Source of the DNA: Photobacterium damselae
Lineage (GTDB): Bacteria; Pseudomonadota; Gammaproteobacteria; Enterobacterales; Vibrionaceae
Length of the DNA stretch: 64,000 bases
Assembly (NCBI RefSeq): GCF_003026815.1
Contig: NZ_PYOG01000006.1
Coordinates: forward strand, 124,001 to 188,000
Direction: 5' to 3'
Position numbers and translations under genes: made by a program. How positions within the stretch are numbered: position 1 is the first letter of the stretch; each line of letters begins with the position of its first letter. The notes below the pieces were generated by a model. It saw only the letters and a program-made list of their open reading frames with translations. It was not told the DNA's origin and did no database searches. Of the stretch, positions 28,544 to 36,709 are shown piece after piece.

Positions 28544-29212
28544 CTAGTTATTTTTAATATCCAAATAGTTATATGTCTCTAAACCTATCTTTGTTTTAGA
28601 TCGTTGACAGCAGCGATCAACCCAATTGAGAATGTTGGGGTATTTACTCATATCGATAACCGAATCAATATGATAAAAATTTCGAATCCAGATAATCCAT
28701 GGGAACATAGCGATATCTGCAATCGAATACTCATCAGCGACAAGGTAGCGCTTACCCGTTAATTCCGACTCAATATAATCTAATACTTTGATACTTTCGT
28801 TTAGATAACGCTCTTTAGGGTAGGGATCTTTGACTTTATCTTTGGCATAGGTCGAAAAGTGACCGTAAGCACCAAATACGGTTCCCTCTGTACTTGCTTG
28901 GTAAAATAGCCATTCAATGGTTTGAGCGCGATGGAGAGGATCATTTGAGATAAGTTTATTAAATTTCTCTGCTAAGTAGAGCAAAATAGCGCAAGATTCA
29001 CCAATAATTTGGGGATGCTCACTATCTTTCGATTTGTCTGCTAAGACCGGAATTTTATGGCGGGGATTAATTTTAGAAAAAGCTGCAGAGAACTGCTCGC
29101 CTTTTGTAATATCAATAGTGTGTAAATCATACATAACGCCCATTTCTTCCAATGCAACTGGAATTTTAATCCCATTGGGTGAACCTAATGTATATACCGT
29201 TAGATCTGACAT
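28544..29212 (-). CDS. Glutathione S-transferase (YghU/YfcG-like)
   Basis: This 222-residue protein has an N-terminal thioredoxin-like domain (VYTLGSPNGIKIPVALEEMG; cis-Pro region KIPVL; GESCAILLYLAEKF) and a C-terminal helical domain with the conserved SIADIAMFPWI segment. The SPNG(I/W)K opening and length fit the YfcG/YghU group, which shows disulfide-bond reductase activity with glutathione. The natural substrate is unknown. A good ribosome site (AAGGAG) precedes the start. Confidence 0.85.
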   Translation of the reverse strand: MSDLTVYTLGSPNGIKIPVALEEMGVMYDLHTIDITKGEQFSAAFSKINPRHKIPVLADKSKDSEHPQIIGESCAILLYLAEKFNKLISNDPLHRAQTIEWLFYQASTEGTVFGAYGHFSTYAKDKVKDPYPKERYLNESIKVLDYIESELTGKRYLVADEYSIADIAMFPWIIWIRNFYHIDSVIDMSKYPNILNWVDRCCQRSKTKIGLETYNYLDIKNN

Positions 29213-29417
29213 GTGATCTCCTTAATAATGATTTAGGTATAAAAGGTGTATTAAGATTACATTATTTGTGACGAAATAAAAATGATATATCTGAAGTTAT
29301 ATATTGCTGAATTTAACGTTTAGTTCTAGAGCTAACTGGTTGAAATATAGATAAAGCTTCATTTCCTTCTTTGAATACTAAGAAATAGAATCAATCGCCT
29401 TAATTTCATATATGCCA

Positions 29418-29431
29418 TTGATAATTATCAA
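29418..29431. promoter_or_regulatory. CRP/FNR-family box TTGAT-N4-ATCAA upstream of the TonB receptor gene
   Basis: TTGATAATTATCAA is a perfect FNR/DNR-type dyad. The identical 14-mer recurs upstream of the CRP/FNR-family regulator gene at 35191. It also resembles half of a Fur box, so Fur binding is an alternative reading. Confidence 0.55.
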
Positions 29432-29464
29432 GAGTAGCCGCAGGAATTTACCTCTATTATTCTG

Positions 29465-29483
29465 TTGAGAATGATTATCAATT
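29465..29483. promoter_or_regulatory. Putative Fur box upstream of the TonB receptor gene
   Basis: TTGAGAATGATTATCAATT matches the GATAATGATTATCATT core of the Fur consensus with few differences. It ends 10 bp before the start codon and overlaps the region of the ribosome site, so it could repress under iron-replete conditions. Confidence 0.65.
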
Positions 29484-29493
29484 AGGTGGGTTC

Positions 29494-31485
29494 ATGAAAT
29501 ATTCAATAACATTGCTGACTTTACTGCCTTGTCTCTCTTATGGTAGCGAAGTAACAACGTTAGATGAAGTTTTGGTTGTTGATCACAATAGTGCGGTGTT
29601 ACATCCAACTCGAATGGCGCAAGAAAAAATTATTCGAAATCAACCAGGAGGGGGAAGTTTAATTACAGATAAACCAATCATTAGTGCTCGCCCTGAAGAT
29701 GCTTTGTCACAGCAAGCTGGCGTGGTGGTGCAAAGTTTTTCTGGCGGAAATGATCAAACGCGTTTAAGTGTACGTGGTTCTGGTATTCAAAGTTTTCCAC
29801 CTACTCGCGGGTTAGCTATTTTCCAAAATGGTTTCCCAATTAATGATGCGGATGGCTCGTTTAATTTAGGTCTAGTCAATTTTTCAAACACACAGTTTAT
29901 CTCAGTGCTACGTGGTGCCAATGCTCTGCGTTCGGCAACCTCAAGCTTGGGCGGTGAAATTGAGCTCTTTTCAAATCAAGGCCGTCAAAATAATCAGGTT
30001 TCTTATCAATTAGGTAGTTTCGGCCGCCAAAATACTTTTGCGACAGTCGGGGGCGAAAACAGTGATGGCGATATTAATCTGAGCGCTAATTTAGATGATT
30101 ATGACGGCTATCGAACTCAATCATCTTCCCATCGAAAAGGTTTGTCGCTTAACTCAACGTATTTTTTATCAGACCATTTATCAAACAGCTTATACGTAGA
30201 TTTAGCAAAGTTACGGTTCAATATTCCCGGCCCTTTGAGTAAAGATCAGCTAGAAGATGACCCAACACAAGCGAACCCTATGTATGCGAAAGCAAAGCCG
30301 TTTCGTCATTTAGAAAATATTCGAATAGGTGATCGACTCTCTTTTGCTCAAGGTCAGCAACGCTACGATCTGCAATTGTGGTATAGCCATACATTTGATG
30401 ATTTCAAAACGCCAATGAGCCGTTATATCAGTCATATTAATACATACGGTTCTTCTCTATCTGCTGATATTAAGCTAAATGATCAACACCATTTAACTTC
30501 TTATCTTTCTTTTGATCAAAGTGATATTGATAGGTCGTTTTATGCTAAAAATAACGCATCCATGGGTGTATATAACCTTACTGCTAATAACCTACGATTT
30601 AATGTTCGAGATCATTATCAGATTGATCGGAACTTTTCTGTTATAGCGGGAACCGATTTTGCTTTATCTCATCGTAATGGCGAAAGTAAACATCAAAATC
30701 TGGACCAACTCTATCGAACTTTTGCCCCTAAAATTGGTGCTTTATATCAATGGAATGCAGCAAATACGCTGTTTACTAATGTCAGTTATAGTGCTGAGGT
30801 GCCAACATTTTGGGATATTCAAGATACTAAGGGTCAAAACGTAATACTTAAGCCTTTAGAGCAGCAAAAAGCCACCACGTATGAAATTGGTGCTCGTGGT
30901 TCACTGTTGGATAGTTGGTATTATGATTTAGCCATTTATCATGCCATTGTCGATAATGAAATTGTCTTAACGTACGATGATTCTGGTACTCAAATGGGGG
31001 CTTTCAACTACCAAGGAACCTCTTGGCATCAAGGTGTTGAATTGGCTCTTAATAAAACACAGCATTTTGGCAGTACGGAGCTAGATTATAACTTAACCTG
31101 GACTTTTAACCGCTACACGTTCCAAAGTGGGTTATATCAGGGTAAACATTTACCTACAATTCCTGACCATATTATTACGGCGCAAATAAAAGCGAAGCAT
31201 GGCAAATTTGGTGCTGGAGCCGATATGAATTATGTCCCAACCTCGACACCTGTTGATTATGTTAATAGTGGACGCCAAGAGCTTGATCCATATTTAATTG
31301 TGAATGTTGGTGTTGATTATCAACCTATTACTGACCTGACATTGTGGGCTAAAGTCGACAATATTTTAGATGAGAATTATGCCGCGATGTCGGTTGCCCG
31401 TGATAAAGTCGGTTCTAGTAAGCAGCCTACGCAATTCCCTGGGTTAGGTCGTAGTGTCAATATTGGTTTTCAATATAAATATTGA
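29494..31485 (+). CDS. TonB-dependent outer-membrane receptor
   Basis: This 663-residue protein has a Sec signal peptide (about 1-17), a probable TonB box near TLDEVLVV, a plug domain (about 55-160; ISARPEDALSQQAGVVVQSF, LSVRGSGIQSF) and a beta-barrel ending in FQYKY with the terminal aromatic that outer-membrane assembly requires. The barrel includes the typical NILDENYAAMS strand. The Fur-like box upstream indicates an iron or metal-chelate substrate; which one cannot be told. The next gene on the same strand encodes a periplasmic binding protein, as expected for a siderophore or chelate uptake route. Confidence 0.9.
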   Translation: MKYSITLLTLLPCLSYGSEVTTLDEVLVVDHNSAVLHPTRMAQEKIIRNQPGGGSLITDKPIISARPEDALSQQAGVVVQSFSGGNDQTRLSVRGSGIQSFPPTRGLAIFQNGFPINDADGSFNLGLVNFSNTQFISVLRGANALRSATSSLGGEIELFSNQGRQNNQVSYQLGSFGRQNTFATVGGENSDGDINLSANLDDYDGYRTQSSSHRKGLSLNSTYFLSDHLSNSLYVDLAKLRFNIPGPLSKDQLEDDPTQANPMYAKAKPFRHLENIRIGDRLSFAQGQQRYDLQLWYSHTFDDFKTPMSRYISHINTYGSSLSADIKLNDQHHLTSYLSFDQSDIDRSFYAKNNASMGVYNLTANNLRFNVRDHYQIDRNFSVIAGTDFALSHRNGESKHQNLDQLYRTFAPKIGALYQWNAANTLFTNVSYSAEVPTFWDIQDTKGQNVILKPLEQQKATTYEIGARGSLLDSWYYDLAIYHAIVDNEIVLTYDDSGTQMGAFNYQGTSWHQGVELALNKTQHFGSTELDYNLTWTFNRYTFQSGLYQGKHLPTIPDHIITAQIKAKHGKFGAGADMNYVPTSTPVDYVNSGRQELDPYLIVNVGVDYQPITDLTLWAKVDNILDENYAAMSVARDKVGSSKQPTQFPGLGRSVNIGFQYKY

Positions 31486-31512
31486 TCCGTCTTAAAATAA
31501 TAGGAATTCATG

Positions 31513-31534
31513 GCCGAAGAGTTATCTCTTTGGC
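31513..31534 (+). repeat. Intergenic hairpin between receptor and binding-protein genes
   Basis: GCCGAAGAG and CTCTTTGGC form a 9-bp stem (one G-U pair) with a TTAT loop. No T-tract follows, so it more likely sets differential mRNA stability than terminates transcription. Confidence 0.45.
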
Positions 31535-31564
31535 TGTGGCCTATAGATTCCAAATTAAAACGTT

Positions 31565-32632
31565 ATGAATAAAAAAATAATTGGTTTTTGTTTTGCTTTC
31601 ATATTAGGGCTTAATCCTGTCAATGCCTTAGCAATTACCGTGACTGATATGATGCAAAACCAAGTTTCAATTGATTCTCCGCCCAAACGAGCCGCTATTG
31701 CAACCGTACCCATAGCTTCTTTGCTTATTAGTTTAACGGATCAACCTGAGCATTTAGTTGGAGTCCATCCTTTTGTTAAAGAGACATTACTTGATGGCAC
31801 GCTTGGGCAACATTATCCTCAATTACATACACTAAAAACCGATGTTATCGCACGTAATTTTACACCAAATATTGAGGCTCTCTTAGCTTTGCATGTGGAT
31901 CTTGTCGTTCAGTGGGGGCATCTTAATCCTAAATTATATAAACGGCTACAGGCAGCTCAGATTCCAACAATTACGCTACTATATGGCACAGAACATTATA
32001 GTCAGCAGTGGATTACAATCATGGGAGAAATATCAGGACAGTCTGATAAAGCGTCTCACTTGTTGACCCAACGTAAAGCATGGATTGAGAAACTCCAACA
32101 ACAACAGCAAAGATATCAAACCAAACCTAAAGTACTTTATTTGTCTTCTTGCAAAGGCAGTCGCTGTTTTTCCATGAGTGGAAACTCCAATGTTCAATTT
32201 GATATTGAACTGGCTGGTGGCATTAATTTAACCCAAGATATTCATACTCAACAAAATACCAGTATTAATATGGAACAAATTATTGAGTGGGACCCAGATA
32301 TTATTCTATTGGGTAACTTTGATAAAAACTTTATGCGGCAAGATATTGAGAAAAATGCACTGCTATCTTATACCACTGCGGCTAAAAAACATCAGATATA
32401 TAAAATACCGCAAGCTGGCTTTATTTGGGATGTTCCAAGCCATGAAAACCCTGCTTATTGGCTCTGGCTCAGTGCTATTTTTCATCCATCGGCTCCAATT
32501 AAACTAACGACGATTGATCTTAAACAGATGATAAAGCAGTGGTACGGTATTGAATTAACCCCACAGGATATTAAGGCAATTTTAAAAACAGATATAAATC
32601 GTTACGATGCGATATTACAGTTTGATCGTTAA
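31565..32632 (+). CDS. Periplasmic iron/metal-chelate-binding protein (FecB/BtuF type)
   Basis: This 355-residue protein has a signal peptide (cleavage near VNALA, residue 23) and the periplasmic binding fold of type III substrate-binding proteins (TroA/FecB): an N-terminal lobe with PKRAAIATVPIASLLISL, the FTPNIEALLALHVDLVVQW strand-loop, a long linking helix (about 165-185) and a C-terminal lobe with IEWDPDIILLGNF. It would pass the chelate taken in by the adjacent receptor to an ABC importer. No permease or ATPase gene is found nearby, so the importer must be encoded elsewhere. A bidirectional terminator follows. Confidence 0.85.
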   Translation: MNKKIIGFCFAFILGLNPVNALAITVTDMMQNQVSIDSPPKRAAIATVPIASLLISLTDQPEHLVGVHPFVKETLLDGTLGQHYPQLHTLKTDVIARNFTPNIEALLALHVDLVVQWGHLNPKLYKRLQAAQIPTITLLYGTEHYSQQWITIMGEISGQSDKASHLLTQRKAWIEKLQQQQQRYQTKPKVLYLSSCKGSRCFSMSGNSNVQFDIELAGGINLTQDIHTQQNTSINMEQIIEWDPDIILLGNFDKNFMRQDIEKNALLSYTTAAKKHQIYKIPQAGFIWDVPSHENPAYWLWLSAIFHPSAPIKLTTIDLKQMIKQWYGIELTPQDIKAILKTDINRYDAILQFDR

Positions 32633-32664
32633 TGGATGAATAAGAATATAGTGTTCAAAAAGAG

Positions 32665-32708
32665 AAAAGTAACAGGCTCAGTTATTATTAGCTGGGTCTG
32701 TTACTTTT
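32665..32708. terminator. Bidirectional terminator after the binding-protein gene
   Basis: A 17-bp imperfect stem (AAAAGTAACAGGCTCAG with CTGGGTCTGTTACTTTT) separates two convergent genes. Confidence 0.85.
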
Positions 32709-32751
32709 GTTATTGATAAATCAGATAGTCTTTTTAGATATTATTTTTTAT

Positions 32752-33777
32752 TTAGTTCACAGGAGGATTTGGTTTTTCGGTGTATGTCTTTGCACATAAA
32801 TAACGACTTTCTACCAAATCATCTAGCATGATCATTGCGCCTGATTCGGCAATAAACTGCATGACTTTGGTTGGATTTTTCACAATTAAACCACTAATTT
32901 CATCAATGCCATAATCAAAAAGAATAGGACATAAAGGCGCACTAGGGCCGACAAGTAGATGATGTGGGACATTACGGCTGCTACATAAAATAGGCTCTAA
33001 ACTACCATTCATTAATGTTTGAGCTGTTATTGCTAATTGTTGCGCAGTTTGAAAAGCCATTGGTGCATCTTCAACCGCAATATCTCCAGGTCTGGGTTCC
33101 CGTTCAATAATTTTCGCGCTAGGCAATCGTTGCTGAACAGAACGAAAACCGCCAATGATGACTAAGCCATTCCCTGGAGGTGTAATCGCAGAAAATCCGC
33201 CAGTATGGTTAAAATGATACGGGTTATCAATTCTATTCCAATAAGCGTTGATGGCTGCCAGACCGAGAGCTCGACATAAAGGGTCGAATGAACAGAAGTA
33301 TTGTGCTAGTTGAGCCAGTGTTTTTCCAGCAAAGCCTTCTTTAGGACGAATTGTGCGGGCTCCTTCTGTTCCTCGTTCTGGACTGCGAGCAATACCACAT
33401 AAATTACCTGCTTTCACGAAAACCCAGTTAAAACCAAAAAGAACGCTATCTACAACGATGGAGTTTGGAATACTAGCTGCTAGTGCTTGTTCAAGTTGTC
33501 CGCCGCCAATAGCCTGAATAATGGCGAAAGGATCGGGTGTGATCCCGTGATGATTGATGGCGAATTCTAAGCTTGAACAAGTAAGGATTGTGACAGGGTA
33601 ACCCAATGGTGTTGTATTGATTGTGAATAGATCATCTTGAGAAGAGAGCTCCCATCCTGTTTGTTGTAGTTGTTTAATCGCAGAGGTAAAGCAGATGGTT
33701 TTTTCTGAAGAAGAGGTATCTACGTAAAGTGTGTAATGATCCTGGCAGAAGGTAAGGGAATTTTGAGATATCTGCAT
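32752..33777 (-). CDS. DUF4213/DUF364 protein (putative heavy-metal chelation family)
   Basis: This 341-residue protein appears to combine an N-terminal DUF4213-like domain (about residues 80-165, including DSVLFGFNWVFVKAGNLCGIARSP) with a C-terminal DUF364 Rossmann-like domain (about 200-325; GNGLVIIGGFRSVQQRL, REPRPGDIAVEDAP, LVGPSAPLCPILFDYGIDEISGLIV). Known structures of the family show an enolase-N-like plus Rossmann-like arrangement, and metal chelation was proposed from that; no reaction is established. It lies downstream of the cupin gene but behind a terminator-like hairpin, so it may be partly uncoupled from that operon. There is no signal peptide, so it is cytoplasmic. Confidence 0.72.
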   Translation of the reverse strand: MQISQNSLTFCQDHYTLYVDTSSSEKTICFTSAIKQLQQTGWELSSQDDLFTINTTPLGYPVTILTCSSLEFAINHHGITPDPFAIIQAIGGGQLEQALAASIPNSIVVDSVLFGFNWVFVKAGNLCGIARSPERGTEGARTIRPKEGFAGKTLAQLAQYFCSFDPLCRALGLAAINAYWNRIDNPYHFNHTGGFSAITPPGNGLVIIGGFRSVQQRLPSAKIIEREPRPGDIAVEDAPMAFQTAQQLAITAQTLMNGSLEPILCSSRNVPHHLLVGPSAPLCPILFDYGIDEISGLIVKNPTKVMQFIAESGAMIMLDDLVESRYLCAKTYTEKPNPPVN

Positions 33778-33820
33778 GTAGAGCCTATGGTTATGTTTTG
33801 GAATGACTAAAAGTGATGAG

Positions 33821-33851
33821 ACTAAAAACGGGCAAGATTCCCGTTTTTAGT
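33821..33851. terminator. Hairpin terminator between the cupin and DUF364 genes
   Basis: A perfect 12-bp stem (ACTAAAAACGGG with CCCGTTTTTAGT) and a 7-nt loop lies just after the cupin stop on the minus strand. It may stop or attenuate transcription before the DUF364 gene. Confidence 0.75.
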
Positions 33852-33867
33852 TAAAAAGAAATGTAAA

Positions 33868-34191
33868 TTATTGATTGTCTTTTAATAGATGAAGTAAAAA
33901 TTTAAGGGGCTTTGTCGCTTGAATACTGTGTGGCATTTTAGCATCCATGATGGCCCATGAACCGGGAGTCATAGTGCGAGGCTCTTGATCAAAAGTGAAG
34001 ATACATTCCCCTTCTAGTACTTGAACAATTGCTGGGCTTGATGCTGTATGCTCGGTCATTTCTTCATTTTCAGCAAAACCAAAGATAACAGCTCGAACTT
34101 TATCTCCTTGATATAGAGGGCGAGAGGTGATGCCTACACGAGGAATTTCGATTTCTTCAAGCAGATTTTCATAAAGGGTGTAGTTAAACAT
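33868..34191 (-). CDS. Small single-domain cupin protein
   Basis: The start chosen (MFNYTLYENLL, 34191) follows AAGGA and overlaps the methyltransferase stop by 8 bp; an upstream ATG at 34218 lies deeper inside that gene. The 107-residue product has a cupin barrel: EMTEHTASSPAIVQVLEGE (motif 1, His in TEHT) and PGSWAIMDAKMPHSIQA (motif 2, His in PHS). The usual metal-binding histidine set is incomplete, with motif 1 having one clear histidine. Such small cupins bind metals or small ligands. Role unknown; its coupling to a methyltransferase points to a shared small-molecule or metal pathway. Confidence 0.72.
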   Translation of the reverse strand: MFNYTLYENLLEEIEIPRVGITSRPLYQGDKVRAVIFGFAENEEMTEHTASSPAIVQVLEGECIFTFDQEPRTMTPGSWAIMDAKMPHSIQATKPLKFLLHLLKDNQ

Positions 34192-34999
34192 TAAGTTGTT
34201 CCTTCTTTTTAACAACAAAAGTAATGGCGGCTATATTTCGGCCATGTTCACGGAAGATATTTCGCATGGATAAAACTCGTCTTCTGACATCAGGTTTTAA
34301 CACTAAATTTTTGAAAATTTTTATACATCCTATGATGCCTTCATCTTGTATCATTCGAGTTGGCTCAAGCAGATGCATAGGTGCCATAGCTTCATATTCA
34401 ATATCAAAGCCACACTCTTGAATTAATTGACGCCACTCTCTAGCGGTTAATGGTTTCGCTGGGTGTTGAATGGCTTCGGTCAATGATTTTTGAATATCTC
34501 GTTGTCGATGAGGTGCAATATCATCAGGCGTTATACACATTTCATGAATACCAAACCGGCCATGTGTTTTAAGAAGACGATACGCTTCGATCATTATTTG
34601 TTTTTTTCGTGCAGTCGTTTGCATGGTTAGCATTGCTTCACAATAGACGACTGTTGCTATTTCCGAATGTAATGTCGAATCTTGAGCACTATTAACATGG
34701 CAGATTTGGTTCTTACCGTTAAGATAAGAACGAACAATCTCAGCTGCGTGTTCGTTTTGCTCTACTGCCGTATACGTTTTTGGCTGTTTTGCTAAAGTCA
34801 TCTTAGCGGTTAATCCAACACCCGGAGCAAATTCAATAACCTCATCAATAGCCGTAATATTGAGCTCATTTAACATCTTATTGGTTAGTTCAAGCCCTCC
34901 TGGACGTAGTACTGTTTTTCCAATTTGAGCAAGTACCCAATGACCCGGTCTCTTTGTTATTTGATGATTTTCGCCCGGCATCGTAAGTTTGTTCGGCAT
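34184..34999 (-). CDS. Class I SAM-dependent methyltransferase
   Basis: This 271-residue protein has a SAM-binding motif I, VIEFAPGVGLTAKM (about 56-69), then an acidic end of strand 2 (YTAVEQNEHAAEIV) and a post-motif region with CEAMLTM and LLKTHGRFGIHEM, the general pattern of small-molecule or lipid methyltransferases. The substrate is not identifiable. It is preceded by a 26-codon microprotein gene 13 bp upstream and followed by the cupin gene with an 8-bp overlap, forming a Fur-box operon. No known siderophore synthetase domains are present nearby. Confidence 0.8.
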   Translation of the reverse strand: MPNKLTMPGENHQITKRPGHWVLAQIGKTVLRPGGLELTNKMLNELNITAIDEVIEFAPGVGLTAKMTLAKQPKTYTAVEQNEHAAEIVRSYLNGKNQICHVNSAQDSTLHSEIATVVYCEAMLTMQTTARKKQIMIEAYRLLKTHGRFGIHEMCITPDDIAPHRQRDIQKSLTEAIQHPAKPLTAREWRQLIQECGFDIEYEAMAPMHLLEPTRMIQDEGIIGCIKIFKNLVLKPDVRRRVLSMRNIFREHGRNIAAITFVVKKKEQLNV

Positions 35000-35012
35000 C
35001 GTGTTTTCCTAT

Positions 35013-35093
35013 CTAGTGAAAAATAATAGGAACAAACAGTAATAGCAGGGATACAAAACTTACCCAGCGGAAAGTTACGCTAATCTCATCCAT
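35013..35093 (-). CDS. 26-residue membrane microprotein at the head of the methyltransferase operon
   Basis: The reverse strand reads MDEISVTFRWVSFVSLLLLF then VPIIFH and a TAG stop. A good ribosome site (AAGGAAC, 5-6 nt before ATG) precedes it, and the Fur box lies about 30 bp further upstream. The N-terminal third is hydrophilic and the rest is a single hydrophobic helix, as expected for a small inner-membrane peptide. It is 13 bp from the methyltransferase start. It could be a true small protein or a translated leader peptide; no family is recognised. Confidence 0.55.
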   Translation of the reverse strand: MDEISVTFRWVSFVSLLLLFVPIIFH

Positions 35094-35123
35094 AAAAAGT
35101 TCCTTATAAATATTGCATCTCAA

Positions 35124-35140
35124 ATGATAATCATTATCAT
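35124..35140. promoter_or_regulatory. Fur box in the divergent region
   Basis: ATGATAATCATTATCAT is a perfect 17-bp palindrome about its centre and matches the Fur core consensus. It sits about 30 bp upstream of the microprotein start on the minus strand and about 50 bp before the regulator gene on the plus strand, so it could control both. Confidence 0.8.
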
Positions 35141-35163
35141 ACAATGATGTATTTAAAATATAT

Positions 35164-35179
35164 CTTGATAATTATCAAG
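35164..35179. promoter_or_regulatory. CRP/FNR-family box upstream of its likely own regulator gene
   Basis: CTTGATAATTATCAAG is a perfect 16-bp palindrome containing TTGAT-N4-ATCAA. It ends 11 bp before the regulator's start codon, suited to autorepression. The same 14-bp core occurs upstream of the TonB receptor gene at 29418. Confidence 0.6.
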
Positions 35180-35190
35180 TAAGGAAGGGT

Positions 35191-35868
35191 ATGATGAGTT
35201 TTTCAATTATCTCTTTACTGAATAAAACGCAGTTAGAGAAACTGGCATCCCATCAAGAGAAACTCATTTGTCATACGGGATCGATACTTTTCCATCAAGG
35301 TGATGAGGCGAATCGAATGTATGTCATAGAGAAAGGCAAAGTTATCCTTTATCGTTTGATGCCTAATGGCGAAGAGAAAGTGTTTAACGTTTTTCTTGCG
35401 GGAGATGTTATTGCTGAAATGGCTTTGTTTATGTCGCCTCGTCAATATCCAATGACGGCTCGAATAGAACAAGATTCGGTTTTATTGGCTTATCAACATA
35501 ACGATGTGAAGCAATTGGTTTCTGAGACCCCTGAACTTGCTGTTCGCGTAATGGAATATATGACTAATAAAATTCATAGCTTAGTTAATGATGTTAATAT
35601 CTTAACGCAGGTCAATGCTAATCAACGTTTTGTTATGAAATTAGCTGAGATATATAAGAAACAAGGGCTAAAAACCGACAAAATTAATCTATTAACAACT
35701 AAAAAATTATTAGCTACTCAGTTAGGTATGACCCCGGAGACATTATCACGAGCGATTAAGCGGTTAAAAAATGAAGGACAAATAGTTGAAAGTGGAAACA
35801 GTTTGAAGATTGTGGATATTTCAGAACTCTGTCGCTCTGTTGAGTTAACTCCCGATATTTTTGAATAG
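35191..35868 (+). CDS. CRP/FNR-family transcriptional regulator without Fe-S cysteines (DNR-like)
   Basis: This 225-residue protein has an N-terminal cyclic-nucleotide-binding-fold domain (about 10-120; GSILFHQGDEANRMYVIEKGKV), a dimerisation helix and a C-terminal winged helix. The recognition helix TPETLSRAIKRL carries Glu183, Ser186 and Arg187 in the E-xx-SR spacing by which FNR reads TTGAT. Only Cys27 and one C-terminal Cys are present, so the FNR 4Fe-4S cluster is absent; DNR/NnrR-type sensors of nitric oxide share this feature. It is divergent from the Fur-box operon, with a matching box upstream of itself and of the receptor gene. The signal is unknown. Confidence 0.8.
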   Translation: MMSFSIISLLNKTQLEKLASHQEKLICHTGSILFHQGDEANRMYVIEKGKVILYRLMPNGEEKVFNVFLAGDVIAEMALFMSPRQYPMTARIEQDSVLLAYQHNDVKQLVSETPELAVRVMEYMTNKIHSLVNDVNILTQVNANQRFVMKLAEIYKKQGLKTDKINLLTTKKLLATQLGMTPETLSRAIKRLKNEGQIVESGNSLKIVDISELCRSVELTPDIFE

Positions 35869-35908
35869 GTGTTATATACTTAATTGTCGGGAACTATTTT
35901 GATATTAA

Positions 35909-35937
35909 GAGAAGGTGCATTAAAATTCGACCTTCTC
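35909..35937. terminator. Hairpin between convergent regulator and torD-like genes
   Basis: A perfect 8-bp stem, GAGAAGGT with ACCTTCTC, around a 13-nt AT-rich loop. It lacks a long T-run, so it is a weak terminator candidate. Confidence 0.5.
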
Positions 35938-35991
35938 AATATTATCATCTTAATAGTTAAGTGTTATCTATTAACTTTTATCGATTAAATT

Positions 35992-36645
35992 TTAATAAAA
36001 TAGCTTTTTTTCTATATCATCAATGTTAAATATTACCTTTAATTCATTAAGTGTTTGATATAGTAGATTGCCAATATATTTATAAAAATAAGTTTGTGAT
36101 TTTTCAATAACTAAGTGACAAAATCGTTCGCTCCATGGTAGAAGATATTGACTTAGAATTGTTCTAATACTGTGATAATAGAAATCTATATTTAGATTAT
36201 CATCTTTTAATTTATACCATAAAGTTGAAATTACAGAAATCATTAAACCAATATGATCATATGGTTGTTGTTCCGTAAGATTAAATTGAAAGTGTTGCTG
36301 TTCTAAAAAATCCAACCATTGATAGGTTGATTCTCTTAATAATAAATTTTCTTCATTGAGGTATATTGAACCCCATGGTGGTGCTAATGGCATACCTAAA
36401 CCAACAAATAGAGATAAATGATCTAATTGTATATTGTCAATGTCATTATTTAAATTTATCAATTTATTTTGTAATGATAATCTAATATTAAGTTTATTTT
36501 GTAAATATAGTAAAATTCCACTATCTTCAATTTCTGATAATAGTAATGATGTTGGTTCAAAATAGAGTGCTTGATAAAGTAACTTTAAGGTGATCTCTAT
36601 ATCAGAATAATCTAGTTTGTTTTGCTTTATTTGATTTTTATTCAT
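35992..36645 (-). CDS. TorD/DmsD-family molybdoenzyme maturation chaperone
   Basis: This 217-residue all-helical protein shows the TorD-family pattern: LFVGLGMPLAPPWGSIYLNEENLLL (about 82-105) and QPYDHIGLMI, corresponding to the E-P-x-DH motif that binds twin-arginine leaders, then LLPWSERFC. Such chaperones bind the Tat signal of the catalytic subunit until the molybdenum cofactor is inserted. It is the last gene of the four-gene reductase operon, 64 bp after the catalytic subunit, which has an RRSFLK Tat signal. Confidence 0.82.
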   Translation of the reverse strand: MNKNQIKQNKLDYSDIEITLKLLYQALYFEPTSLLLSEIEDSGILLYLQNKLNIRLSLQNKLINLNNDIDNIQLDHLSLFVGLGMPLAPPWGSIYLNEENLLLRESTYQWLDFLEQQHFQFNLTEQQPYDHIGLMISVISTLWYKLKDDNLNIDFYYHSIRTILSQYLLPWSERFCHLVIEKSQTYFYKYIGNLLYQTLNELKVIFNIDDIEKKLFY

Positions 36646-36709
36646 ATCTGTTGTCTATCTTAAATATAAGATACATCCTTGTTTCCTATATTAATTGGAG
36701 GGTCTATTT

